Origin: Cerioporus squamosus
Taxonomy: Eukaryota; Basidiomycota; Agaricomycetes; Polyporales; Polyporaceae
Assembly: GCA_022592435.1 (NCBI GenBank)
Contig: JABYQS010000109.1
Coordinates: 1-64,000 of the forward strand
Direction: 5' to 3'
Length of the DNA stretch: 64,000 nucleotides
In this document: positions 33,915 through 46,802 of the stretch, in pieces
Layout of the letters: each line of letters starts with the position of its first letter
Numbering within the stretch: the stretch's first letter is position 1
The notes under the pieces: model-generated
What the model was told of the DNA's origin: nothing
What the model saw: the letters and a program-made list of their open reading frames with translations, nothing else
Database searches by the model: none
Translations under genes and position numbers: made by a program

Positions 33915-36900
33915 TGCATATTGTACTGGCGCATGGCCGGCGCTCTGGGCCTAATACTTCCCCCTCCACCTCACATTCATGCACCCTGCGTTTCCCGGAT
34001 CCTCGCCAAGCCTAAAGCTTGCGCCGCGCCCGTGGATAGAAGGTAAGTGCCGCTACCGTGAATGGGTTGGGATCGTACTTCGCCGTGCGGTCCGTTGACT
34101 GCGAGGACACGGGCACTGAGAAGTCGGAGCTCCCGCGAACCATGCAAGCTCCAGGGCATCCTGGACGGTGACTCGTCACTCGTCATCCCGCACGTCTCAA
34201 GCCATGCATCTACCCTCGATGTCGCTATAGGGGGTGTCGTGCGTCCTGTAGTGGCTCGTGTGCACCACGAGCCCGATACGATGTGCTTCTGGTCGCTGTT
34301 CGCATGCTTGGCGCTGCGAAGGAGTAATCTCGCTTTGCTTCTCCGCGTCGACCATGCCATGTCTGATACGTCCATTGGCACCAAGCATGCTAGCGTTTGG
34401 TGTCGGGACTCGGGGCTCGGGGTACATGTTGCGTGCGGCGCCGCCGCGTTCCCTGCCAGATCACGCATGCACGGAAGAGTTGGTGGGCGTCCCGCCGGCA
34501 CGCACAAGGGCAGACAAGTAGATTGCCGTCCTGCGTCCGCGTGGAGCTCGTAGCGACACCTTCGAGTTCGAGGAGAGCCCGAGAGCAAGGAGACTTCGAC
34601 CATTGTCGGAGTGCAGCTCCCCCTTACATGATGATGCTAGGACTCGGAAGCTGGGGAGCGAGATGTCCGATGCAGGCAGGAGCTGGAGGCTCCGAATTTC
34701 GAAGCAAGGAGTGCTGCACAACGTAGCTCCGCTGCTGACTTGGCCACCCTATGCCGCAGTGTCGCTGCTCGATACGGCGTTCTGATGACTGAATGCGGGG
34801 GGCCAAAGGAGTCGATGTGTTGCTCGATGCAGCTGCCATTCATCGGCGGGAAGGCTCGGGAAGCGCATAGACACTGCCCGATACGCGTCTGTCAGTCTGT
34901 CATAGTCGACGTCGATGTCGGATTATGGGGACTCCGACGAGGTACGCTTGGCGAGGGTCTCGTGCTTGACCGGTGTCCTGGACGCTCCCTGCTTCGCTAC
35001 CGCGCTGCGTGCAGGGGTGACAATGACGATGGTCGAACGTCGAACGGGGTGCCCAGACATTCGCAACATGGATCTGCGGGCCAAGCAAGACTCGTCGTGT
35101 TGGCGGCTGGCAGTCGTCAGGAGTGTCCGGCAGGGTGCCGACGATATGGTCCAGGATTGAGTGGACTGCCGCGGGGAGCTTCGCAGACTCGCAGACGCGC
35201 TCCATCTCCCTGGGGTGCATCTCAGGCTGTCGTTGTACGCGTCTGGTGGATCATGCATCATGTACATGCACAAGCGCTGCGAGGGTCTCTCCCTCCGCGA
35301 GGCTCTCCGCACCGGGACGCAGGACTTCGAGAGTCTCTCCGCGCCGGCTTGTCGCTGCGGAGGACGGCCGGCATCGATTCCATGCGCGAGTTCTGGCTAT
35401 GTGTGTTTCTCCGTTCGGACGCTGGCCTGTGACGTGCCCGCCTCCCGGCGCGCCCGCTTCGGAGACCAGCAGGCTGGCGGGATCCCTGCCCCGATGGTCC
35501 GTACGAGGAGGGACGGCCCGCCCAAGAGACTCGGCGGCTCCAGAGCGCGGACACAGACTCGAATTGAGGCGTTCTATTGCAAGCCTTCGCATGCACATGA
35601 GGCACCGGCACTGCACAGCTAGAGTTCTGCTATTCTTGGCCCGTGTGCTGCGACCGAGTGCCGGCTATGGCTATGGATGGCGCGGCTATATGTGAGTGCT
35701 CCTGGGAGCGTGCCATTGCCAGCGACGGTTGTCGAGAATAGATCGCATGCACGAGGACGAGGATCAGGCTCAGCCGGAGGATCTCAATCATATGGGCCGC
35801 GCGAGAGGCGATAAAAATAAGAGTGAGTGTGCGTGTGTGCACATGCGAAGCTCAAGCGTGAAGCTTATTGAGATTGACAATTGAGTCCTTGACTGAACGG
35901 ACTGAATGGGATGGACGGGAACACGCTGCGGGCCCGCGAGCCAAACCTTGAGCCTGAGCTTGCAGCAGATGACTTCGTTCTGTGCAGTGTGTACGTATGT
36001 AGCCTTCGCGGGTACGCGGTGAGTGAGCTCGTACAATAATTCTGCGGAGTTCGGGCGGGTTTTTGTCTGCCGGCATTTACGCCATGTATATACGAGCGGT
36101 CTGAGGGACTCCCAGCGTTGTATCGCGCTCGCTCTAACAGGGCTCGTAACCAAGATCTTCCGCTGCTGAAGCGACCTTGCTGGTCCGGAGAGAGATGTGT
36201 GAGGGGGTTCCGGAACGACGCCAGAACGAGATTGCACGTGCATGTACTATGTACTCGTAGTGCGGACGGTATACAAGGACGACAACCTGTTGTATACAAT
36301 TCATGTTCTGGAGCAAGGAGGAACTCCATGGAGATGCGGAGTGGGGGAAGTGCATACATACAGTCGGTGGAAGAGCCGTTTGATGTAACCATCGCCGCAA
36401 GTACGCGGGGATACGAATGTGCGACCATTGCGCCGTTCGTCTTGAGTCGCCGTCGCCTGCGTACCCGCCTCTTGCGTCTGATTGCTATTTCTGACGGACA
36501 TCCAAGTACACGCCGTACCAGGTACACCAGGTGAATAGCACTCTCAAGAGTCAAGACTCGAGTCGTGTCGTGTCAAACCGACCGTGGGCCTGGGATCAGC
36601 TACGACCCGCCGCAATTGCATACATGCATTGCCAATATGTGTCAACCTACCCAAACTGCGACCGGTAGCGAGCGGATTGGCGGCGTGCGTGTACGCTGCG
36701 TGCAGTGCCGGTCTGCAAGAATCCCGGTCTCCAAGGCACACTTCAAGGGGATGAGGAACGCCCCATTGCCAAATGCCGGGAGAAGCGTCGGGCGCGGGTC
36801 GCTGTGTACGAGAGCTCTTCCCTGGGGCCCTGGAAGCCCGAGGGAGATGTACGTTGTATTGCGCCGACAGTCGATATTTGCGAATCGTGGGGTAGGCCGA

Positions 36901-38751
36901 TGGGCTCTGCTTTCGCTACCAGGTCGATGAGATGGAGGTCCAGCACGTCGGAAGCGCAGTGGGGGCAGCGGGATGACCGGACGTCGACGCTGGCCGTGAG
37001 TACTGCACCGGTCGTCCTCCTGGTCCTAGACGTAATCCAGGCTGCGGAGCTCGGGTCTTTGGGGGTGACCCGCGTCGCTGCCTGCGACATTTGTTCTTTG
37101 TTCTTTGTTCTTTGTTGCTCCTGGGCTGATGTCGCTCGTACCCCGCCGAGTCTGGGATCTCCGGAGGAAGGCCAGCTCGGGATGCCGTCTGTCCAGAGAT
37201 GCGGGATGATAGAGCTCGCAAGCGATGCAAGCATGCGTGGTCTGGTCGCGGGCGCGGGTACTACCATCCCTGTGCTGTGAACTCATACACACACGGGTTG
37301 ACCTTTGTGTTCTTGCCGGAGGCGAGGGCGAGTCCGCGGAGTGGACCACGGCCCAGTGACCCTAGGCCTGCCGTGGGCTTGGGATGTGCATACCCATAGC
37401 ATTGGGAGGCAGACACGTTTGAGCTCCTGCATGGAGGTGCTCGTGCGACGAAGGAAGAGCGAGAAATGGACGCCAGAGTGGATTCTGCCTCGGCGCATCT
37501 GAGAAGACGCAGGGACCGTCTGTATACCAGCCTGACGAGGAAGCCTCTGGATGGTAGCATCCCGCGTCGCTGAAAAGATCGCAGCGCCGACCGGCCACCC
37601 GGGTCGTGTCGCGTATGCGGATACGAAAGTAGACAGGACGCGAGATAGCAGTTTCGCGTTGAGATGTGGGCAGTCCAGTGCGACGCCGTGCGACATGCGC
37701 AGACTAGATATCCAGAGTGTCCGTGCACGAAGAGCGCATTACGACCGGTACGCCGGAGGCTGACGATCAGAGTCCGTCAGGAGATGGTCAATTAGCCGGC
37801 GAGGCGTTCCTGCAGGGTGGCACTGCGTGAGGACGTGGTGAGGGTTTATCAAACATACCGGCGTGCGTCGGGATTCGGGATACCGCGCGAATAGGCCATG
37901 CCGTGCGTGCGATGCCCGAAGGGGTTAGAATGTGGTTGCGGTTGGTAGGCGTTGTTTGTGGGAGAGCTGGTTACTGTGGTGAGTTCCCGTGGGATGCCGG
38001 ATGGTGCTATGTGTGCATAGATGCGATTGAATTGTGCTGGCGTGCGAAGGCGAGGACGAGGATCAAGGCATTGTGGAGGCTGTATGTGGTCTGGGAGCTC
38101 TGGGCGTGGGTGAGCTGGCTGATGGGTGCGGCTGTCGTATCGCACAGATGGTATATGTTCATGCACCGCAGATAGACGGCGAGGAGTAACCAATATCAAT
38201 GAGCTCATCCGTGGTCGACGTGTGGTTCCTTTGACCCTCTGCAATCTGCCTGCGGGCGACGGCCAGCGGAGAGGGTCCGGCGGGCGCTCCGGAGAGGGCA
38301 GCGGCGGGCGGAAGGGGGAGATTGGGATCGGATCTGGGCATCAGCGAGTTGGTTCGCCGAGCCTCGAGACGCCAATTACGCCATAGACGTAAGCCACGGT
38401 GACAGCCTTCCTCGCGACCCGGCGTCTGCCACTCTGCGCTGCTGCGAGTACTTATACGACGCTGCATGCACCGGAGGCTCGCCGAAGAGCAAGCACCAGT
38501 CTTGCGAACCTGCACACGCCGCGCCGACCGAGGCTGGCCACAGACGGGAGCTGGATCAGCCGCCGCAGCCGACGGAGACGATGGCCGTTCTGCCGGAATC
38601 AGCCCGAGACGATATGACGCCAGAGGCCACTCACTGTCAGGCTCGCCGTCCGACTTCGGCCCACTCCCTGCTCTCTTCTTCACCACCGTCCACGCCGTCC
38701 GTCCTCTCCCACCGCCGTGGTCCGTCCTGCCCGCCCTCCTTCGCTGCTGCC
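33915..38751. other. 4.8-kb stretch without a supported gene
   Basis: Many open frames of 60-230 codons occur on both strands, but none has a recognisable domain, good splice structure or convincing amino-acid pattern. The best candidate is a minus-strand Pro/His/Arg-rich frame at 37849-38244. Also present is a (TTCTTTG)3 tandem repeat. The last ~90 bases are C/T-rich and form the leader of the next gene. The region may hold noncoding RNA genes or decayed coding sequence. Confidence 0.35.
37094..37114. repeat. Short tandem repeat (TTCTTTG)3
   Basis: Three perfect copies of a 7-nt unit, with partial copies on both sides. Confidence 0.8.
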
Positions 38752-40701
38752 ATGGCCGCTGTGCCGTCCTCCAGCAAGCCCTCGGGCTCCCGCCTGCCCC
38801 CACGCCCGCGCCGGGACGTCTTCAAGCCCAAGTTCCCCCTCGACCCCTTCGCCGGAGCGTCAGCGGCTGCGCTTGGTGAGCCCTGGTTCCTCAAGATCGA
38901 CGCCCTCCTCGCCGCCACCGCGCTACAGCGCCGCAACGTCCTCTTTGTCCTCGGAGGTGAGTGCAATTATTCTGCACGCGTTCATCCTCGTCCTGAGCAC
39001 CGGACAGCCCCCACCCTCAAGGACCTGGCGCCCCTCCTCCAATCCCGCCATCTTGCCAAGTCTCTTGTTATCCTTGCCACGCACAACCCTCCAGATATTC
39101 CCGGCATAGTCATCCCCACCGTGCGTGTCCTTCGTCTCGCAGCTCCGCTGGCCCTCGAAGACGCCGGTGCTGTCCGACTTGTCAACGTCCTCGAGTGGGC
39201 AGAGCGCGTTGCCCGAACCTGGAGGAAACACGGCGGCGGAGGCGTGCTCGAGCTATCTGAAGAAGCCGACCTCCACAGCGAGCTCATTCCACCCTCCATG
39301 TCGCGCTTCGGCTCCCAGAGCACGCCTACCTCACCAGGCAGCTCCTCAACACACCTCTCCTCCGCCCACCTCTCGACCGAGTCGACTCCTTCGAGACCTT
39401 CCTCTAGGCCCTCCTCGATGGTCGGTTCCTTTCTCACTCGAAGAGGGTCAGGCACCCTCCCGCCTCCTGATCCTTCTCAGCGGCCGTTCGATGTCCTCAT
39501 TAATTTCATGCCGGACAAGGCCTCCGAAAAGGCGCTGCTCAAGAACTCCATCCTCGTCACCACCATCTCGCGTCCCTTCCTGACGTCAACCGTACACCCC
39601 GTGCCCCCCACCATGCGTTCACGTACCGCCTCGTCCTCGAGCAATCGTTTGCGCCCACAGTCCATCTTCGGTGCTTTCAGTCGCAGTTCCAGCTCTGTCT
39701 ACATGCCTCCGACACCTCCATATCATAGCGGCGAGTCTCTCTCGCTCGCCCATTTGATGCCTGCGCCTCCTGGCAAAGCCCTGATCATTCACCTGCTTCC
39801 TGCCCCCCATTCTAGCGCTCCTCCCGGCGCGAGGCGGAAACTCGTGGAGAGCTTGGAGTCCTTCCTGCTTTCTTTCCACTTCCAGTCCGCGGGGTCGACA
39901 CTCCCACCTATTCATAATACTGGCACGTCCGGGGCGGTGGGCGGCACCCCGGCTCCGCTGGAACGTGCGCGCCCCTATGTCATGCAGGTCTCCACCTTCT
40001 GCGACAATGTTGGCACCGAGCCCGGCGTGGCAGACTATGGCGACTGGACCGTCGCTGATGTTGTGCTCAGTGGTGCGCTCGATGCCGACACGCCGACGAC
40101 GTCCTCGACAGGCGCTGCTCCCTCGATCATGACCACTAGTGCCAGCGTAGGCGCCGTTCCGAAGCTCGCAAAATCGTCCAGGCGCGCTTGGATCGCCACT
40201 GCTGCGGACCTCGTCATCATGCCGTCGACGGACGATCCGGCAGTGACATCTCTACCCGCTCCTTTGGACCCCTCTTACTCCCAGGCTCAGGCGCTCCCGT
40301 CCTCGTCGCGGATGGCAGAGAGAACACGAAGTACGTCGGCGCCCCTGCTGTCATCGCTGGGCTCAGGTTGGACACCAAACGCACGACCGATGTCGCAGCC
40401 GGCGCTGTCGCAGGTGCCCCCGGCGATGGCGAGGCACGGGAAGGGTGCGTATGGCACGTCTACGTCTGCATCAACGAGCCCGTGCCTGATCCCAGGCGGC
40501 CTGCCCACCCCGCCGCATTCTGAAGAGTCGGACGAAGGCAGCGCGGATGCAGATCCGGACGTGTCAAAGGTGTCTATCGCCGTCACGCACCGGAGCGAGG
40601 GGAAGAGCGAGAAGAAGGCAAAGTGGAAATTCTGGCGGCGCCTCGGGGCTGGCCAGGGGCATGCGCATGCGCATACACAACCTGCGGCTCTGAGGGCGTG
40701 A
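38752..40701 (+). CDS. Unidentified Ser/Pro-rich protein with a conserved-looking N-terminal domain
   Basis: I do not recognise the family. The ATG at 38752 is preferred to the in-frame ATG at 38581 because the sequence between is a C/T-rich leader. A 51-nt segment, 38957-39007 (GTGAGT to GGACAG), has intron signals and keeps the frame open; removing it gives VLFVLGGAPTLKDL and 632 residues in all. Residues ~35-160 look folded (WFLKIDALLAATALQRRNVL, SLVILATHNPPDIPGIVIP, VRLVNVLEWAERVARTW). Later folded patches are KALIIHLLPAP with a helical stretch after it, RPYVMQVSTFCDNV and RRAWIATAADLVIMPS. The rest is disordered and Ser/Thr/Pro-rich. The C terminus is basic (KSEKKAKWKFWRRLGAG). A cytosolic or nuclear scaffold is possible but unsupported. 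Confidence 0.65.
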   Translation: MAAVPSSSKPSGSRLPPRPRRDVFKPKFPLDPFAGASAAALGEPWFLKIDALLAATALQRRNVLFVLGGECNYSARVHPRPEHRTAPTLKDLAPLLQSRHLAKSLVILATHNPPDIPGIVIPTVRVLRLAAPLALEDAGAVRLVNVLEWAERVARTWRKHGGGGVLELSEEADLHSELIPPSMSRFGSQSTPTSPGSSSTHLSSAHLSTESTPSRPSSRPSSMVGSFLTRRGSGTLPPPDPSQRPFDVLINFMPDKASEKALLKNSILVTTISRPFLTSTVHPVPPTMRSRTASSSSNRLRPQSIFGAFSRSSSSVYMPPTPPYHSGESLSLAHLMPAPPGKALIIHLLPAPHSSAPPGARRKLVESLESFLLSFHFQSAGSTLPPIHNTGTSGAVGGTPAPLERARPYVMQVSTFCDNVGTEPGVADYGDWTVADVVLSGALDADTPTTSSTGAAPSIMTTSASVGAVPKLAKSSRRAWIATAADLVIMPSTDDPAVTSLPAPLDPSYSQAQALPSSSRMAERTRSTSAPLLSSLGSGWTPNARPMSQPALSQVPPAMARHGKGAYGTSTSASTSPCLIPGGLPTPPHSEESDEGSADADPDVSKVSIAVTHRSEGKSEKKAKWKFWRRLGAGQGHAHAHTQPAALRA

Positions 40702-41530
40702 GTGGTTGAGGCCTTGCGAAGTCGAGGATGCATGTGCTCGGCTGGGTCAGCTGCGGTGACAGCTGACGGCGCGGTATTGTGCGTCTGGCGACGGCGAGTG
40801 CCAGCGCCAGGAACCCGTGAGGCCCGGAGATGTGGGATGCGCACACGAAGGTTTGGAGAACTTGCGAAGCGACGAGCCTTGGACTTCCCTTTCTGTCTCG
40901 TGCGGTTTTGGGTGGCCAGCCAGCCGCTCGCCGCGACCGTACACGTTCGATCCCGATTCCCGACTCTCCCATCTGCATCTGTCTTATGTGCTTGATTGTA
41001 TGATTTGAATCTTGGTTTCTTGGGTTGTTGCTCGCTGATATCGTTCATGCCAGCCTACGCCGCACGCATCCGACATCCATCCATCTCTACTCTACAGTTT
41101 TTACGTTTTACGTTTTATGCAGCTTTCTGCGCAGCATCATCATTATCATCGTCGCATCGTCGTGGACACGGACCTCATCGCCCGAGAGGGTCGCCTAGCA
41201 TTTGACCATAAACATTGACTATGTGCATTGTGCATACACACCGCCCGCTCTCCATATGGACTACGTATACGACGTGAACACTGAATATTCGAGGTACCAC
41301 ACCGCATAGTTACACGCTCTCCGCATCGACATCGACATCTCTCTCTAAGTACGACGCTACACGCTAGACTATTACCCACTTTCTTTCTTTTCCTTCTCTC
41401 TCTCTCTCCCCTTGCTCTCCCCCACTGTCGATCGTTTAACGTTTCACAAGCGTGCTTTCACGCATTATGGTAGCATCGACTCATCGACATCGCAGAAGTT
41501 TCGTTGTGTATTTGTTTTTCTTATGACTCT

Positions 41531-41546
41531 ACGTACGTACGTACGT
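41531..41546. repeat. Microsatellite (ACGT)4
   Basis: Four perfect tandem units of a self-complementary tetranucleotide. Confidence 0.85.
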
Positions 41547-41739
41547 CGTATCGCCGTCGCCGTCGCATCGCACACACCACCACGAATGAATCGCTGCTCG
41601 TTAACATTCCACTGAGTTTGCATCGCTGTGCGCATGCTGTCGTTCGTAGACTCGTTTTGCACGTCTCCGTGGCGCGGTCGTGGATCCCTACATACTCATA
41701 GAGTTAGGACACCAGTCATGGACCTGGTGCTGCTTGTAT

Positions 41740-41763
41740 CCCCGTCCCCGTCCCCGTCCCCGT
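41740..41763. repeat. Tandem repeat (CCCCGT)4
   Basis: Four perfect units of a 6-nt repeat. Confidence 0.85.
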
Positions 41764-42782
41764 CCATGTCCTCGTCTATAGCTACGCACATCCCGGTTTC
41801 TTGTTTTGGAGCTTGATCTAACTTGATTCCTCACATCGTCTCGTCTCGTCTCATCTCAGCTTGTCTCGGTTTATATCCACATATCGCCTCGGCTCATCTG
41901 ATCACCACGTACACGACTACCGACACCTACGATGCGCACTCGATCGATAACTAGTACTAATACCACGCTCAGGACATGGTTGAGTGCTCTAGCCCCTACT
42001 TATATCAGTGAGTGGTTGAATGTATGTCTTGGCGTAGGCTAAGGTTAATCTCAGGAGCGTGGCCGTCTCGGGATATACCGAGGGGTTTATGTATGCCGGC
42101 CGTCCACAAGGCCGAAAAGTGGTAGTTGAACGTTGAACGTTGAGGCTCCAAGACCATGAGGCAGTGTCCACGACGGTCGCAGTCCTGCAGGAACCTGATA
42201 AGTATAACAGCTAGTGCGCTGCTTCCGAACTAAGTATGGACTCGAAACGCGAATGCTTACTTTGTGCCGCCTGCTCAGGCTCGGAAGGTAGTAGTCCGAG
42301 TCCGTGATGGTGTGACAGACGCTCCTGGCGTTCCGTGCAGCCTGCTTGTGCTCGTTTGCCCTCGTACACCATGTTCTTGCTCCCTTGCTTTGTTCAGGTC
42401 GCCACTGAGCGCACCCGAGTGGCGGGTGGTTTTGTGGGCATTGCCGCGCATAAGCCACGTATCAGTATCGGCTAAATATGCTCGTGGGAAAGAGAGACGG
42501 ACAACGCTTGCGTCGCGAAAAAGCGACTTGTTGCCCTTTGACCACTCACCACACTCACCATCCTCTGCTCGCTGTTGCCACTCGCCGCCGCCACTCCAAT
42601 CGTCCGCACCGGCCTCCCTATCGCTCCCCACGCACATATCCGCTCGATAGGCGTCCTCAACTGATCAGCTCGGTGCTAGACAAAGTCCCAATCCACACAC
42701 GCAACCCCCTCATCAACCGGATTCACCCCGCATCTTGACTCCCTAACCAAACCACCATCGACCCACCTCCACTCCAATCACA

Positions 42783-44482
42783 ATGTCCCAACAAGCCCGC
42801 CCCTCCTCATCCACCTCGTGCGTGTGCCATCGCGTCGTCCCGCATATTACCGCAGCTAATGTGACTGCATTGACTGTAGGCAAGCCGACTCCTGGAAAGC
42901 AGGTCTGCGCCCGCCACCAAAAGACTACCGCCCGCAGACGGAAGATGTGACTGCTACGAAGGGCGTCGAGTTCGAAGACATGTATATCCGCCGCGAGCTG
43001 CTCATGGGCATCTTCGAGGCTGGCTTCGAGCGGCCGTCGCCGATCCAAGAGGAGGCCATACCCATCGCGCTCACGAAGCGCGACGTGCTCGCGCGGGCCA
43101 AGAACGGCACGGGCAAGACCGCTGCGTTCGTGATCCCCTCGCTGCAGCAGATCGACGTGAACAAGAACAAGATTCAGGCGCTCCTCCTCGTCCCCACGCG
43201 CGAGCTCGCGCTGCAGACGGCACAGGTGTGCAAGACGCTTGGGAAGCATATGGGCGTCCAGGTCATGGTGACCACGGGAGGCACGACGCTCAAGGACGAC
43301 ATCATGCGTCTTTCCGAGGTCGTGCACGTGCTCGTCGGTACGCCCGGACGTATACTCGATCTTGCGGGCAAGAACGTCGCGGACCTCAGCGAGTGTCCTG
43401 TGTTCGTCATGGACGAGGCGGACAAGCTCCTCTCGCCCGAGTTCGCGCCGGTCATGGAGCAGCTGCTGTCGTACCTGCCGAAGGACCGCCAAGTCATGCT
43501 GTTCAGCGCGACTTTCCCGATGATTGTCAAGGACTTCAAGGTGCGTTATCTTTCCTGTCGCATATTGCCGAGAGCGTGTGGCCGACTGCCCTGCAGGAAA
43601 AGCACATGAAGTCCCCCTACGAGATTAACCTTATGGACGAACTCACCCTCCGTGGTGTCACACAATACTATGCCTATGTCGAAGAACGGCAGAAGGTGCA
43701 CTGTCTCAATACACTATTCTCGAAGGTGCGTGTTTGTCTCTATACTCCTTAGTGGTCGCGTGGTGCCAATCTCCACCCCCGTGCAGCTGCAAATCAACCA
43801 GTCTATCATATTCTGTAACTCTACAAACCGCGTCGAGCTGCTCGCCAAGAAGGTCACAGAGCTCGGCTACTCGTGTTTCTACTCGCACGCGAAGATGCTG
43901 CAGTCACATCGTAACCGCGTCTTCCACGACTTCCGCAACGGCGTGTGCCGCAACCTGGTGTGCTCAGATCTCCTCACGCGTGGTATCGATATCCAGGCGG
44001 TCAACGTCGTCATCAACTTCGACTTCCCGAAGAACTCGGAGACGTACCTCCACCGCATTGGCCGTTCTGGACGCTTTGGTCACCTCGGTCTTGCGATTAA
44101 CCTCGTCACGTACGAGGACCGGTTCAACCTGTACAAGATCGAGCAGGAGCTTGGGACTGAGATCCAGCCGATCCCCCAGCAAATCGACAAGGGTCTCTAC
44201 GTCGCCCCGACGGGTGCTGCCGAGGACGAGCCGCAGCCGCAGCAGCAACAGAAGGGGAAGGCAACGGCGCAGCCTCAACCTCAGCCCCAACCCGCACCCG
44301 CCATCACGAACGGCCCGAGGCCAGGGCCCGCGCAAGCTGCTGCATCGGCGCAGGCACGCCAGGGACCCCCACAGGTCGTATACCAAAGCAGTCCCCAGCA
44401 ACGCATGAACGGCGGTGCCGCCATCCCGCAGCAGCAGGCTGCATACCAGAACGCTTACCGCGGTGTGCCCGTTCAGCGATGA
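42783..44482 (+). CDS. DHH1: ATP-dependent RNA helicase of the DDX6/Dhh1 family
   Basis: Four exons, 42783-42817, 42880-43540, 43597-43725 and 43787-44482, give 506 residues. All DEAD-box motifs are present: Q motif ([13 protein letters not shown], ~61-73), motif I AKNGTGKT (85-92), [17 protein letters not shown] (190-193), SAT (221-223), then ARGID-type LLTRGIDIQ and HRIGRSGR in the second RecA lobe. The linker sequence [20 protein letters not shown] and the short Gln/Pro/Ala-rich tail mark the Dhh1/Me31B/DDX6 subfamily. It acts in P-bodies in mRNA decapping and translational repression. The first exon encodes only 11 complete codons. Intron sizes are 62, 56 and 61 nt. Confidence 0.96.
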
Positions 44483-45354
44483 GCAGTAGGGTTCCTGCTT
44501 GCCTCCCGCATCTACACGCTGCTCGATGAGAGGTTGGATTGGCTGGAGAGTTGAGAGGAGAAGAGGGGAGTGTAGGGTGAGTGCGGGGATGGATGAACTG
44601 CCGGCTGGACCACACGCTCTTTTTGCCTTCGACTCGCCTCGGCTGCTATGGGTTTATTCGCAACGACAAGGGGGGATCCTTGTATCATATCGTCTTCATC
44701 TCGACCGCTCGCATCGCATACTGTACGCCGTGAACAACATCTGCATCACCAACGCTCTGCTATCCGCTGGCGCCATTTCCATCTCCACCACCACTCGAGC
44801 TCGTCAGCACCTTCGCTCACTCACATACTTCGCACCACGCCCCTCTCCACATACACATATACGCCTGTCAACGCCAACTGCGATCGTGCCGAGGATTGTC
44901 TGCGCTGCTGTCCGTCATGTCTTTATTTTTCGCACTTGCTACCACCATCTGCCGCCGCCGTGCCGTCTGACTATTATACGGTTACCGTTTACTCTGTTTC
45001 ACGTCTGTTTGTCGGGACCCCCTCTTGCGTCTATGTTCTTCCTTCCGTTGCATGTATCCCTAGGTAGTCGTCGTCGAGCAGAATGCATCCCGTGAGGTCT
45101 TGTCAGCCTGTACACTAGTACTGCGTGAGAGTTCGTGCGTTTAGACGATGTGCGCTAGCGTGAAGCTGTTTTCGACTTGCCGTCGCCGACATGGCTGCTC
45201 TTCGACCACGACGTCGACCTCATGCTCTGACCTCTTCCTCGTCGTTTTGCTGGCCATCCTCCTTACCCCGTAGCTCTTCACACGCTGCTGCGATCACGCT
45301 GGTACTGCGGCCCAAGTTATCCGCACAGCAAACTGTCTGACTCCCTCCCTCCTT
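44483..45354. other. Intergenic: DHH1 3' region and GT32 gene promoter
   Basis: No gene is supported. The sequence is C/T-rich on the plus strand from about 44690 onward, which explains the overlapping open frames. Nothing resembles a known product. Confidence 0.4.
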
Positions 45355-46802
45355 ATGCGAAACCCGGAGACCATGTCGCACTACGAGGAGGAGATCCCCT
45401 TACACACCTCGCGCTCCAGTAGCCCTTCCCTGCGATACCGCCAGAACCGAGCCGCAAGCCCGACGCTGTTGTCCTTGCCACGACGTTCGGACTTTACGGC
45501 ACGCCAACTGCTCCGACCGCGCGGCATCCTCGCGCTCTTGAAGGTCGCTGTACCTTTCGCTCTGTTCGTCATCGTCATTGGCCTACTGTACTGGGAGCCC
45601 CACATAGAAGTCGCGTTCTACAACCGGTCATGGGTGAAGCAAGAGGTCCTGACGGTGGGCCCTCTCGGCGACTGCTTCTCTCCCCGCGCCGTGTCCCCAT
45701 CCTACAACGTGACGGACGCGCTCTACGGCCCAAAGCACACCGAGGTGCACGCAGGGACGTCGCTGCAGTTCGGCATGGACTGCTACGACTTCGCGGGCAC
45801 AATCCTCCCCCTCGATCGCCCCGCCCCCGCACGCAGCATCCCCGCGGACCAGCGCGTGCAGTACCACACGTACTGGCGGACGGACCTGGCGGGGTTCGAC
45901 GTGCGGCAGGAGTGGATGCTCAAGTCGTTCTTCGCGACGCAGGACACGGCGCGCTCGCGCCTCGTGCTGTGGTCGAACGGGGACCTCTCGCAGAACGCGA
46001 TCCTGCAGAAGTGGCTGGGGCGGTACCCGGACGCGTTTGCGCTGCGCGTGGTCGACTACGAGGAGCTCGCGCGCGGGACGGAGCTGCAGGGGAGCGAGCT
46101 GCTGCGTGTGACGGACGCGAAGGCGTGGATCGACGGGGATCTGGTGCGGCTGCTGGTCATCTGGGCGTATGGGGGCGTGTGGATCGACATGGACTCGTTG
46201 CTCACGCGGGACCTGGCACCGCTGCTGGAGCATGAGTTCGTGACGCAGTGGGATTGCTATGGTGAGTTCGTCCTGCCACGTCCATATAAGACTCCCTCCC
46301 TGCCATTCCTGCAATGCCACATGTGTTTGCCCCATCGGCTGACTTCGTTCATGCAGACAAGAAGTACGTTCCTATGAACGGCGCTCTCATGCACTTCCGG
46401 AAACACTCCCCATATCTGTGTGAGGCGTTCCACATCATGACCCACTCGCCTCCGCCGCGCAAAGGTACGACGGACTGGGGCGCAACTCTGTACCTCAAGC
46501 TTCGCCGTCGCCTGATTGCGGGGGGCATCCCTCCCTTCAAGGTCCTGCCCTTCTGCTTCTCCGACGCGCGTTCATGTCGACTCGACAACCGACTGCCGGA
46601 TCCCTTCGCTCCCGACCCTTACGACGGCCGATGGACGATGGGGTACAGTCGAGAAGAGGGCGGCGGCTTGGACAACGCGCTGAAGAAGGTGTTTTCGGTT
46701 CACCTACACAACCAGTGGGATAAGCCGTTCCCTAAGGGCGGTTGGGTGGAGAGACTGCTGCTGAAGAGGTTCGAGGAACGGATTGGCTCAGAAGCCTCAT
46801 AG
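45355..46802 (+). CDS. GT32-type glycosyltransferase, type II membrane protein
   Basis: Two exons, 45355-46261 and 46357-46802, encode 450 residues. A Ser/Arg-rich cytosolic tail precedes a single membrane anchor at about 58-79, giving type II topology in the Golgi. The catalytic part has LVLWSNGDLSQNAILQKWL, then IWAYGGVWIDMDSLL near residue 275, the DxD sugar-nucleotide/metal motif of GT32 (Och1-like) enzymes. MNGALMHFRKHSPYL follows, and FSVHLHNQWD lies near the C terminus. GT32 enzymes transfer hexoses, often mannose, to glycoproteins or glycolipids; the acceptor cannot be told from sequence. A second ATG at 45373 is an equally possible start. The 95-nt intron is phase 1. Confidence 0.85.

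Larger units (their letters stand above)
40702..42782. other. Intergenic region with simple repeats
   Basis: No gene is supported over about 2 kb. It contains (ACGT)4 at 41531-41546, (CCCCGT)4 at 41740-41763 and a TCGTCTCGTCTCGTCTCATCT run near 41838. The 200 bases before the Dhh1 gene are C/A-rich with ACCACC blocks and resemble a leader. Confidence 0.4.

Noticed and set aside
37849..38244. Minus-strand Pro/His/Arg-rich frame
   Set aside because: It reads like a plausible C-terminal exon, but I could not connect it to upstream exons or a start, and it matches no family I know.
45628..46335. Minus-strand frame antisense to the glycosyltransferase
   Set aside because: It mirrors GC-rich third positions of the real gene on the plus strand.
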